From Wuchereria bancrofti (taxonomy: Eukaryota > Nematoda > Chromadorea > Rhabditida > Onchocercidae): a stretch of DNA of 64,000 nucleotides. Location: contig SSBO01000001.1 of assembly GCA_005281725.1 (NCBI GenBank), forward strand, positions 783,399 to 847,398, in the 5' to 3' direction. A program made the translations under genes and the position numbers. Of the stretch, positions 1 through 12,100 are shown in pieces. The notes below the pieces were generated by a model that did no database searches, was not told the origin of the DNA, and worked only from the letters and a program-made list of their open reading frames with translations. How positions within the stretch are numbered: position 1 is the stretch's first letter; the number at the start of each line of letters is the position of its first letter.

Positions 1-87
1 TTATTTCACAAAAGTATTAATTTAAGAACTAAAATTATTCATTTACTCCTATATCATCCAACAATAATTCTTTAATCCTAATTATAA

Positions 88-144
88 TTAATAACAACAA
101 TAATAATAATAATAACAATAATAATAATAAATAGTAATAATAAT
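88..144. repeat. AAT/AAC trinucleotide microsatellite
   Basis: Imperfect run of AAT and AAC triplets. A similar AAT-rich patch lies near the right end of the window (about 63730-63840). Confidence 0.7.
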
Positions 145-240
145 ATTGCATGAAGAAATAAATGAATGATAGAATTGAAAAAGCATTTTAAATAGCAATT
201 TCGAATGCTAATCAGGTAAAGGTAAACATAACAAAATCAT

Positions 241-318
241 ATAAGCACATAGACACATACACACACATACATACACATACATACATACACACACATACAT
301 ACATATCTATCTATCTTT
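241..318. repeat. CATA/CACA microsatellite
   Basis: Run of interspersed ACAC and CATACATA units, ending in ATCTATCTATC. No gene overlaps it. Confidence 0.75.
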
Positions 319-1680
319 AAATAGTGAGATGCTGTCCAATCCAAGGAAATAAATGCTTTAATGCAGCTGTTGCTTGCATATGTTGTACTGCTGGTCACTC
401 ACATTGATCGTAAACCATTCATTGATATTATCAATAAAGTAAAATGATCCTATCAATTAATCTTTTAGCTGATAATTTCATTTTTATGGATAATATTCAT
501 TTTGATTCTATTTAGCATAATCTTTTTCTCTTTACTGTAATATATTTTCAAATATTTTATTCTTTTTATTCTCTCTCTTCTTACTGTATTATAACAAATT
601 TCATTATGATTGTTAAGCATTTTTTTTAGTGATAAAATATTCTAATAATGAATAAATTAACAGAATCATAAATTATACATGAAAAAAATTTATTTCAATG
701 TGTGGAAAAAAAAATTTTTTTAATGTTGATTAATTAGTAAATTAAGTAATGATTATCAAATAGTTAAATATGTTAGTAAAAAAATTTTTTTTAACTTTTT
801 CATTTGTTTCATTCTACTCTGCTACTAAATTATAAGAAGTATTTCAACAGTTGTTTGAGATTATTGGAGAGTATTTGGAAAAGAGTTTAATTAATCTGCT
901 AATAGCGATGATATAGCTTAATTAAGTGATCAACATCCATAAATAATTTCCTTTTTATCCAATTTGAAGTTTACTCTTTGTTCTCTCTTCATTGCTATCT
1001 TTTGCTATGATACTTATAAGTTAAGATAAAACTGGAACAGTGCAAAAGTTTCATAAATATTGATAAATAAAAAAAAAAATCACCACTAATAAAATTAAAA
1101 TGTTTTTGCTATAAAATAAACAGTTTTTTTCTCGTGTTGCCAATTCAATTTCACACATTTCTTATTTAATGAATTAATAATTTTCATAGATTCATTAATT
1201 TAAATTATGCATTTATACATTTATAGTTTTTAAGTGTTTAAGTTTTATTATGGCACAGAAGAAAAAATTTTATTGTTTAAAATGAAAAAATCATCATCAT
1301 TAAAATGATTATGCAAATTATTTACTATAATTTATTTTATCAAATATACTAATACTATCAATCACATAATTCGTGCCATATAAAAAAAAAAAGAAAAAGA
1401 AAAAATTACATCAAATTTTCTATTTTCCATTCATAATATTGTTTATTTGTATTGCTGAAACATGCAGAAATGGCAATGTAAACACAATAAAATTTAAATT
1501 AATAAGTCGTAGAGCTTAAATTCGTTTATTGATTTAAAAAAAAAAAGACAAACTTTTGTAATAATCAATATGAAGCATAAAATATTGCTAATGAAAATAT
1601 TATGAAAGAAATAAACGATCAATTTAATAAAAAGAAAAAAAAAGTGGCAATAAATGTGGAAAAGTGTTATCAGTGATATT

Positions 1681-4600
1681 TTATTCCCAAACAATAGTAT
1701 AATCATACAAAACATTCTTGTCCAATGGTGACATCACTGTCGAAAAAACTGTGTTGCTGTAAAATATGGTATTTTAGTTTAAAGAATTTTTTTTTTTTCA
1801 TTTAATCTTGATTAAATTTTAAACATGAAATATGATAATAAAATGAACCGTTAGATTTTTCATTTTTTGTCTTCAAAAAAAAAAAAACAAGAGATAAAAA
1901 TAATTATATCATAGAAATCATTTTTAAATTTTACTTATCTCATCAATGATCATAATATACTGTTAAAATAGTTATCACCATAAAAAAAAGTATAATCATT
2001 GTGAATAATTAAATCATTTTAAAGAATAATAAACTTAATTATTATTTGGTTAAAAAGAGAAAAAAAAAGAAAAAATCTATTTTATAACATAAATAGTAGG
2101 AAAAACTAAAAATTTTTTCATAACATGATTTTTTTTAAAAAAAAAGAGAAAAAAATCGCTTTTTCAGGAAAAGAAATATATCATTCAGTTTTTTTTTTTT
2201 TAAATAAAAAAACAAATTATCGTTTCTTTTTTTATTATCGAACAAAAATATGTTTTTTTTTTCTATTTCGGAAAAATCCTTTCTTCTTGTTATTAAGAAA
2301 AAAAAGGAAGAAAAAAAACTCACTTATTTTTAATTGGATGAAGCGAAAGAATTTGAAGCATTTCTCCATATGACAGAAAATGTTTGCCAATTTGTCGAAG
2401 GGCTTTTTCCGCTATTCTTCTACAAAAAAAAAAAAAGAAAAAAAGAAAAACTAACAATTTTATTATTATTGTTATTTCTTGAAAAGTTTCAAATGTTACT
2501 CAAACTAAATGCATAATAGCACTTCATTTAATATTTACTTTGACTTTTCCTTCTTTTTTTTTTTTCAAATCTTTAAATGTAATTTATTATTTAGAACAAA
2601 CCGACGTTTATCCTTATCGATTTTCCAATGATCAAAATTAGTTTCCACTAAAAACCATCGATCACTTTGTGAATCAATACATTTTATATCTGCAGCTTTC
2701 CAACGATCTCTGAAAAAAAAATTTTTTTTTCAAAGGATGATAAAATTAAATGAATTGAAATAAAAAGAAAGAAAAAAAGAGTAAATGAAATATAATTTGA
2801 AATAAAATTAACATAAAATGATGAAACCTTGTTATGATGCAAGCTTGTCCTATTTTAGTACCAGCTATAATCAAATATGATGGAGCAATAAAATGTTCTT
2901 TCATTAGCATTTCACGTGCTTCTTCAAATGTACTTTTCTCTTCAAGTGCCTATTTCATACAAGAATTGATGATATCATTGATTACATTTACAATATCTTA
3001 TCAATTTCTTCTAATTTTTAACATTTAAATTTAAAAATTTAATCTTTTTAAATTGATCGGAATTTCCTAAATTTCATGATATTATTATTTTAATACTTGC
3101 TAATAAATATTCAAACTTTATATATACCATTCGAACAGTAAATGTTAGTAGCTTTGTAAAATGCGTATAAAATTCCATTAAAATTGTATCAATGTAAGCT
3201 CCAGAATCTGTAGAAAAAAAGTTTTTTTTTTTTCAAAGATTTGTAAAATTTAAAAATTGTAAAAAAAAAACTGATTGATAACTAAAGTAATACTAGAGAG
3301 TATAAAAAAATAAATAATAATTTAATTAATTAACTAACAGCGCTCATTAACACTGATCGAGAATGAGCCATGCCTTTGTCCAGTATATATGCCGACACTT
3401 AATACAAAAGTTACCGCAGTATAAAGTACCTAAAATATATTTTCTACTTTTTTTCAAACAATGAACACTTAGTCAATTTCAAAGGATTATTTATATTAAA
3501 ATAATACTTTTAGATGAATTTTTTTTTTCTTGCAGTACTAAAAAGAAGAGTTTAAAATTGGATTTAAAAAATAAAAATTTCACATAAATGTAGCCTTACA
3601 TTTCCTCCTCTCGTAAAGTCAACAATAATTGTTAAATTTCGAAGAAGTGATGTCATTAAATAATCCAAATTTCTACCATGAATTATTCGACCTCTATAAT
3701 CTTCTGCAACAATAGATGTACAACCAATATTTGCTAATATGCTGAAATATATTTTGTTTCAATTTACAATTTAACTTAATCGTATTTCATTAACGTAAAA
3801 TAATGCAAAAGATTTTAGAGTAATTTAACAATTTTAAAGAATGAAAAAAAAAAACACTTTGGAAAATCTAAAATTAAAAATTATTGTAATATTGAAATAT
3901 ATAATTAACAAATGTACACAATTAACACTGAACTGTTTACGATTAAAAGCGGAAATGTCATATAAAATGTTTATACCAACTATTTCACCAATACTAAGGC
4001 CACTTCGTTTTGCAATGCCTAAAAATAAATTGATAGTTTTCTTCATTTAATTGAAATTATAAACAAATATTATTCATTGCTTAAGACAAATATGAACTGG
4101 CTTAATTAAATAAATCATAAAATTATTTTTGGTTAATTAATGCAAAATTTTTGCTTTAACTTAAAAAATTAATTCAAAAAAAAAAAGCACTCACAATTTT
4201 CAAATTGTAAAAGTTATTTGTTGAATTTTTTTTCTTGGTTTTACATAAATAAATGCTAATTTTATCACAACAATCTTATATTTATGCTTTAATTATAATA
4301 AGTACGAAATAAGAGAGAACCACGTATTTCTTCGGCATATTCTTTTGGGAAATTTCTGAGTAAAATATTTTCATCAATCCACCATACAATTGGACGTAGC
4401 AATTTTGGCACATAGTGGCTAAAATTGTATAAATTATTTAGAAATAAAAGAAAAAAAAGTTTCCTAATTTTTACTATTAACTGCTAAATTAGTTGATCAA
4501 AAGAAAGAAGAAAGTAATTATTGATTTAAATATGCTTTAATATTTTCCATTTGTAAAATGTTCTAAATTTCATAAACTTTTATAGTAATTACTTGATTTC

Positions 4601-4786
4601 TTCAATAACTGCGGGAATAAATCTTTTATGATCATCGATAATTTTATCCCAACGATTTTCTGGAGCTAAATCCAAATTGATTTCATAACGTTGAGGAAGA
4701 CGATCATCATAAGCCAAATTTACAGTACAAATTACAAAAGACCAAAAAGCAATGAATACTGATGTTATTGTTGATATGATAAGCAT
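1681..4786 (-). CDS. asah-1: Acid ceramidase-like N-acylsphingosine amidohydrolase
   Basis: Predicted secreted/lysosomal Ntn hydrolase that cleaves ceramide or related N-acyl lipids. Ten exons on the minus strand: 4786-4593, 4418-4321, 4018-3941, 3733-3600, 3429-3339, 3207-3128, 2949-2828, 2709-2602, 2419-2324 and 1756-1681 (358 aa, all phases consistent). The start at 4786 gives a signal peptide (MLIISTITSVFIAFWSFVIC). Then come the family's INLDL..RW segment, GLSIGEIVGINILYDIS, the catalytic-Cys region CTSIVAED with GRIIHGRNLDY, a GSFSISVNER segment, EEAREML..IAPSYLI and a late ITRDRWK..DRWFLVETNFDHW block, all in the order of human ASAH1. The Cys following NPNIG is the expected autocleavage nucleophile. 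The last exon is separated by a 567-nt purine/pyrimidine-rich intron. The closely related NAAA is the alternative; the INLDL and IVAED motifs favour acid ceramidase. Exon 3/4 uses a GTAAAC donor and a short TATTAG acceptor and is the least certain join. Confidence 0.88.
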
Positions 4787-6194
4787 ATTTTCTTTCAACT
4801 AATAACAAATTAATTGATTAAAAAAAAAAGCGAAAATTTTGTAAACATTAAAAATACTGCGTCAATTGATTTGATCACTTTATTTTCAAATACTTTATCA
4901 CAGTTTATCCTAATTTACAAGTAAAGTGAAAAGTTAGTGGAAAAACTTTTAATCATATCAAATTCTATAAATGTATCATTTAAATTAGTGAAAATTTTTG
5001 AAAAAATATTATTTCGAACAAAATCTCATCTATTAATTATATATAAAAAATTTTTACGAAAAACTTTTAACTAAGGAATTTTTTGTTGTTCAAAAATTGA
5101 TGACGTCAATAAATGGTGTTGTTGGTTTGGTTGTTGGAGAATCGTTTAATCAATAGATTTTTCTTACTGATACACAAAGGATCGCATTATCTCGTGACAA
5201 TATTTAGATTAGAAAATTTGTAAAAGAAAGAAAAAATTGATTTTAATTCCGATTTTGAATTATCATTTTACTGCTACTATAATTAATACAATCGAAATTT
5301 CATTTTCTTAGTTTCACTATTACTTTCCGACATAACACTTTATCAATTACTTGAATTAAAAGTATGTTGAAAAATGAAACAAAACTTATTAACATTTTAA
5401 CCATAACATTGTTTGCTAAATAATTAATTACTATATTTCTTATCCTAGAAAAAACTCTAACAATTTTCATATTTTTGAAATGAATTCTTTGATTATTTTG
5501 GAAATGCAAAAATACCAATGTATAATAAGAATTAAGCATAATAATGTATGTTATTTATTAGAATCTCTACTGAATCAATTAGTAGTACAAATAAAATTTA
5601 GTTAAAAAAGAGATTAAAATTTAATTGGAAAAACGAGCAACAGGATTGATTTTCAATTTACAACAATACTGACATTCATTTTTGATTAATAATTTATGTT
5701 TTTTCGCATTTTTAAACTTAACTTTTTATGGAACAAAAGAAAAAGACCAAAGATTTCTTTTAGATTTATTAAATGTTTTTGCCCAAAACAAAAACAAAAA
5801 CAAGAAAAGAAAAAGCATGAAAAGAAAATGATGAAAAAAGAGAGAAAGAAAACAATGAATTTGCTTGTATGAACAGAAAGAAAAGGATTAAATAGAAAAA
5901 CAATGTTATGATTAATTGAAAGCTTAATTAAGCAAAACTGGTCTTGAAGTGATAATTTGTTGATTGGTATTCTCGGTGGTTTTTTTTTTCTCCTGGAATC
6001 TTTTCCAGTAGAATTATAAGAGCGATGCAATAAGAGAGTGAGTAAGTACTTGTTAGCAGGTAAGTAAGTGAGTAAGTACTTGCTAGTAAGTAAGTGAGTA
6101 AGTACTTGTTAGTAAGTAAGTAAGTACTTGCCAAGTGGTGCATTTTTCAGGGATTAAATTCAAGTTTGTCTCATTCAGAACAAAAGATGAGTGA
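4787..6194. promoter_or_regulatory. Divergent intergenic region between ceramidase and golgin genes
   Basis: About 1.4 kb separates the two divergently transcribed genes, so both promoters should lie here. It holds a perfect palindromic TGACGTCA at 5101-5108 (CRE/bZIP type) and the GTAAGT-rich minisatellite described separately. Acceptor-like TTTTTCAG (ending about 6151) and CATTCAG (ending about 6179) are candidate trans-splice sites for the golgin mRNA. No exon is supported; the Phe/Ser/Leu-rich minus-strand frames here are composition artefacts. Confidence 0.5.
6040..6131. repeat. GTAAGT-rich minisatellite upstream of golgin gene
   Basis: Imperfect tandem units of the form GTAAGTGAGTAAGTACTTGYTA, three to four copies. 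Ten overlapping or separate GTAAGT hexamers occur on the plus strand within about 90 bp. The repeat ends about 65 bp before the golgin start codon. Confidence 0.85.
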
Positions 6195-6198
6195 ATGA
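6187..6198 (+). promoter_or_regulatory. Three-codon upstream ORF overlapping the golgin start
   Basis: ATG at 6187 begins Met-Ser-Glu-stop. The TGA at 6196-6198 overlaps the first golgin ATG (6195-6197) and abuts the second (6198-6200). It would matter only if the mature leader retains it: a leader spliced at about 6151 or 6179 would keep it in the message. Confidence 0.4.
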
Positions 6199-9100
6199 TG
6201 GGCTCTTGGCTGCGCAATATTCAGGGACAATTGTCAGAATTTGCATCTGAAGTACTAAATGAGGCTACGGAAGAGGTGACTGATCCGGAAAGTGAATTAC
6301 AGGTATTCTAATAATTTCTGCTATATATATTAGCCGAAAAATCTATCTAATATTTTATAATAATTTTTTTTAAAAAATATTTGTTTTTTTTTCTAGCAGT
6401 TTGTTTGTTTGTTTGTTAATTATTCCTATTGTTTGTTTATTATTTAATTGTTAATATTACTGCTATTATTTATTATTAATAGGGAACCTATCGTACATTT
6501 TACAATAATTTTTAAGAACAATTGTAAAAAAATTATCTCAATCTGCACATCTCAATTTTTTGGTGAGATTAGCTTGTTCTTTAATTATTACTGTTATTTG
6601 AATTTTCATTATTTAATTGTTCATTTTATCACCATTTTATTATCATTATTGCTATTATTATTTATCTATTTATTATTATCATCATTATTAATTATTATTA
6701 TTATTGTTTTATTTATTTACTTATTATCATTATTTATTTTTTATTATTATTATTGCTGTTTTTTAAACAAGTCTTCTAGGTTTCAGTGCACATTTCAATT
6801 TTCTTTTAAGGTTACCAGAAAAAAACTGTTGGAAACAGAGAAAGAACTTAGTACTGAAAAAGAGAACGTGCAAAGGTTAAAAAAGAAAATTGGTAATCTC
6901 GAGGAAGAGCTTTATGCGAAAAATCTCGAATTAGATAATATAAATGGCAAATACATTAGTGTAATTGAAAGTCGCGACACTCAGATCCGTGCGTTACAGG
7001 TATAACTTTGCCGTAAAATGTAACACGTCATCACCGCTTTTTTATCAAATTTAATATCATCCTCTTTTTTCAAGTTTCATTTGAATATTTTCGAATGCTA
7101 TATTTTGATTTGGGACTTAACATTTCACTGATTGAGAGAACTTATCGTAAGGTTTTATTTCTGAAGTAGCCGCTTTTACAATAACACTTTTAAGGTGTAC
7201 ATTTTGTAGCAGAAATTTCAATTTTATGGGGTTTTTCCTTTTTTCATGAAAAATTAAATTGCAGGCAGAATTAGAACGAACACATCATGCAGTTCAAGAA
7301 TCATTAAGTGATGGAGATGAGGACGGGTTTTTCCCAGCGAATAATGCTCGTGTTGCACGCATGAGGGATGAAATCGATCAGCTTCGTAAGGAAGCCGCTC
7401 ACTGGAAGCGTCTTGTTAATGAGCAGTCAGAAAAAAATGAAGCTCTGAAGGTTTCCTTGTTCAGTTTCTGAATTATTCTTGAATTTAGAGCTATGATTTA
7501 ATTATTAATGATAAACTGTTGCATTATTACGTATTGATAGGGACGGATTTCTATTCTGGTATCTTCTCTTTGCTATTTTATATGACAAGTTAAGAAAATT
7601 ACTTGAGGTTCTTATCTTTATAGGTATCAGAATTGGAACATATTTTGGCTGAACAAAAAACGAAGTTTGAAAATGAAGTTGCGGCATTAATTATGGCTCA
7701 TAACGAAACGGTTGCTGAGCTGAAGTCTCTGAATCAAGAAAACAGGGTTAGTTATACTTAGAAGTCGTTTTATCCTGAATATTTAGTTTATAATCAATGT
7801 TATTTAATCAACTGGATATTGTTTTGACCATTTCGATGTTATTGTGATACGACTGGCTCAGTCGATTTATTGTATTCTGACTTTATTGTTATATGATATT
7901 TTAAAATTGGTTATATTTGTCAGTCTAACTATTCATATGCAAATTTATAAATCGGAATGCCAAACGTTTTCTTCAAACGCTACTGCATCAGTCAAGCAAG
8001 CTGAAATTTATCGTTTTTGGTTAAGTAATGGAAATTTTGTAAGGAAATTAAAAAATATATATAAGAAAATTTTAAAAAAGAAAATTTTTTTTTTAAATTC
8101 GTCCTTTATAGAAGGCATAATTAGACAATGATAACTTTATATAATCAAAAACATTTGAATTTGTTATTTTTAAAGCAAATACTGAATTTGCAATAAAGTT
8201 CTAGAATCCCAATAAAAAAGCAGAAAGTTCCGAATGCTACACTGAACAATATATTTCGGAGAATGATACCTGGAAAGAACAAATACATTTGTTGACAGAA
8301 GAACGAGATCTATTGTTGGCAAAAGTGAGATTTTCAGTGGTTTGATATTTTTAATTCATTTTTATTGGACAATCATTCACCAGTGTTGATTCTTTGAATT
8401 TCGAAGCACTTCACAAGGTTTTCGCGAATCTCTTCGATGAATTACTAGTGGTTATGTTGCCTTTGTTTGTTAAATCAAGAAGAAATGAAAGCAAGCTGCA
8501 GATCAAGTCCATTGAAGAAGAAAATGAAATGCAAGAGGATGAGGTAGACAAGTTGACATTTCAAGCAGTTGATAAGGTGCTTAGTGAACGGTTAAATGAA
8601 CTGAAACAACAACGTGAAGATTTGGAGAAGCAATTGCACGAAGCGCAGAGAGAAATTACTGAAAAAAGGTTAGTATTTTTGTTGGTTAGGTACATCAGTA
8701 AAAACGAATGAATTTGTTACGAATGATATAATGTTAAACCTTATTTCACATTTTAATGCCCTATAATTCTCTTCCATTAAAAGAATTTTGCTAGATAGTT
8801 AATATAATTATTATTGAGAGAGTGTTGTATTGGAGCATTTTATAGTCAAGTTTTTTACTGCAATTGATTTCTGATATTTAACATTGCAATTTTATGAAAA
8901 TAGTTCACTAATTTCATAATCTCTTTTTATAGTTCTTATATTTCTCAGTTACAAACTGAAGTGAGAGAAGTGCACCATCTCGTTGATACGCAGCGTGAAA
9001 AGTTTGAAAATGAAATTAGTGGCGAAAGAGAACAGAGCAGGTAAAATTAAACTTACAAATTAGGATGACATTATGTAGTTCAACAAATTGCATAATGTTC

Positions 9101-12100
9101 TACTAATGTAATTTTTTTAGAGAAAAAATTGAAGAATTACAAAGTGAAGTGGCGAATTTACAATTACTGTTGAATTCTCATGAGGAAAACAAAAACAGTG
9201 AGGAATCAAAGATGGCAGAAACCACTGAAAAGCTCGGCGAAGAGATGGAGCGACAACGAACCGAAGTTTCGGAGAGCACATCAAAAGATCAAACAGAATT
9301 AGATCGAGAATTAGAAAACCTCAGGTTGATTGCTGTGAAAATTTTTTGGTCTACAAGTACATTCTTTTTTTATAGTTTTGGTTGACGAGGTCTGCTTTTG
9401 AATCATCAACATTAAAATCACATTTTTTTTAGTGAAAAAGGGGTACCATTTCAGGCGAGAGAATATGGAACTTGCAGCAGCTTATAATGATTTGAATGAA
9501 GACTTTGAAAATCACAAAGCAAAACATGGTTCTGTCGTTAGTTCAAATCGGGATTTGACTGCTCGTATCGGTTTGTTCTGATTTCCTTCTATAATTTTCT
9601 TTAATCCACTTAAGATTCAAAGTTACAAGACTACTTCGTACTAACGAATTAAATTTTTTAAAAACTCCTTGAATTCCTTTCTGTTTATATCCAGTTTTAA
9701 TATTAATGCATAAACAGATTCATTTTCCAAAACTTACGAGCTGTATGGCGAGATACGTTCTTTGAATTATAGATTGGATCCAGTTAGATCGTATTATTGT
9801 TAGGTTAGTGAGTAGATTAGAACATGATTTATTATCTGACCTAGGAACAAGATGATTTAACTAGATTTAATCTATAATACAAATCTAAATGTGTTAACAG
9901 ATCTGATTATATAAAACTTAGCGGATCCGCTTATTTAATTTATATGCGATGTGTGGACCTATGATGGCATCTTTTAGGATTAAGGCAGACATCCTGAGGC
10001 TTGAATATAATGTATTAACATACTGCATTTTCTGAAATTTTCGAACTTCATCTAGATTTCAAATTTATACAGATTCCTTGAGAGCGAGTCTCATTGAATA
10101 TGAAGAGCGTTACGAGATGTGCAAAAATGAAAATGCTGAGACTATTCGGCAGCTTCAAAGACTTTCGAATGATTTTGAACGATTACGTTTATCATTTGAA
10201 AGTCCAAAGACAAAAAATACTTCGGGTACTATGGTATGTTGATTTTTACTTATAGTTTATCAAAACTTGTTGAAGATGCTTCTATCGATACCACTCAATT
10301 TCAGTTAGTTTTCAACTAGTAAAAAAACTTCATTACTCTTATCATTGTTGATTTAAAATTTCATTTCGATCTTGTTTCAGTTTCGGCTTGCTTTTTGCAT
10401 GGTAATTTCCAGTTCTCAAGAATTTTTGTTTGAAAATCCTGGTTTATCTTTGCTTAGATGCTATTACCGATAACTAATTCACTGGACCCTTTGTGAAATA
10501 ATTCAGGATGAAGTTGAAAGACTTCGTACAGAACTGGATACCTCGAAAGATGATGGCGAAAAGTTACGCACTGACGTCGAACGCTTTCGTTCGGCTATCG
10601 CTGTTATTGATAAAGAGCTAAACAGATTAAGGTAACCTGATTTATCGTATTCTACTTTCTCCAGTGATTTGATTTCGTTATTTTTAACATTTCTTTTTTT
10701 GCTACCCGCAATTACTCTTTGAAATTTTTACAGGGAATCAAACGACAAATTAGTCCAAGACAATAAAGCAATGGGCGCTAGTCTAGATAAATTTTCTGAA
10801 ATTCGAGATATGCTAGAAAACAGTAACAGTGAATTAAAAGATCTCCGAGAGAAATTCACCCAGCTTCAAAACGAGCATGAATTGAAGGTTCCTATTAAGA
10901 ATATATTATTATAATAATTTAAATATAAATTAGGTTTATGAAATTGTCTGTTGTTGTTGCGTATTTCTTTAATTACAGAATATTTTAAAAAAGAATTTTT
11001 CTTGGGAAAATAATATCTTCAGGAAAAACAATGGCGAGAACAGCAGTTAGAATTATGCGAAGCGCGCGATGATGCCAAACGTCGACTGGAGGCATGCCAG
11101 CGGGAAACAACAATGCAGCAGTCACGTTCGTCTGATATTGCTTTATCTGCCGAAATTGTTGAATTAAAAAATGACGAAGGCAAAGTTACAACAAGTAGCG
11201 AAGGCACTGTGGATTCAAATAACGGATGGGAAAAGGTGTCTGTTTTTATTCTGGATTCTTTGATTATTTTTAACCTAATTTAGTTGCCCTATACATTCCC
11301 GACAAAGTTTTTATCAAAAAAGAGTCATTTGATCCATGATTTTATTTGACATTAATTAGTGTTTGTGCAAAGCACTTTTTGAAGAAACAAAATCGAATTA
11401 CAGGAATTGTCGATTACGTCTTTCACTCGTTTTTTGACAGTAAAAAAATCTTACCGGTTTAATGAAATTCTGTGCTGTTGTGTATCTGATACCTTTTATT
11501 AAGTAGAATTTTAAGATTGTTTAAAGTGATATATCATTGAATGACTAAGTGAATAAGGATGAACTTTTGATATAAAAAGTATGAGGAATAAAAAACGACA
11601 TGAATTTTAATCGTGCGTGTTAGATGGCAGATTGGGATGCGATAGCGTCAACAAATGGATCATCGTTAGCAAATGGTTCAAATAATTGTGCAATTGTGAA
11701 TGAATTACGTGAAGCTCTGGCAGTTGTGACGGAAAAAACAGAAGAATGTGAGGAATTGCGCCGACAAAAACATGAGCTCGATAAAGAAGTTGGTTCTATT
11801 AGTTGTGGAAAAAGATTCATGGCTTTTTTAAGAGGAATCCATTTGACAAATTAGGTTTTTTAAGTCATTTTAAATTAAAATTGCTAATGATCTTATTTAA
11901 ACTTTGTTCTATTTACGTGCAAAATGGAATTTTATAGCTGGATCTACGGCAAACACGTATCGATGAATTAATGGTACAGCTGGATGTTCTACAATCTCAG
12001 CAACATACACATGCAGAAACTTTTGCTCAGCTTCGTAGTTGGGTTTGTTTTTATCCTTTTTTAAATCTTAAAGTCCACATATAATAAGAATTAAATGTTA

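Larger units (their letters stand above)
1..1680. other. AT-rich non-coding left flank
   Basis: No supportable exon was found on either strand. The stretch is dominated by A/T runs, with two simple-repeat patches annotated separately. The segment nearest the acid ceramidase stop codon (about 1400-1680) would be its 3' untranslated or downstream region. Short open frames here are low-complexity Phe/Ile/Lys runs with no family resemblance. Confidence 0.6.

Noticed and set aside
5686..6143. Minus-strand Leu/Thr/Tyr-rich and Phe-rich frames
   Set aside because: They are translations of the GTAAGT minisatellite and of A-rich DNA; no start context, no homology, and they lie in the golgin promoter region.
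6448..6810. Hydrophobic N-terminal extension of golgin exon 2
   Set aside because: The Leu/Ile/Tyr-rich stretch comes from TTATTATTATT intron sequence; a clean TTTTAAG acceptor at 6810 and exon 1 with the GMAP-210 N-terminus show it is intronic.
8394..8501. Hydrophobic start for golgin exon 6 (FANLFDELLVVMLPLFV)
   Set aside because: It would place a hydrophobic stretch inside an otherwise charged coiled coil; a CTGCAG acceptor at 8501 in the correct phase fits better.
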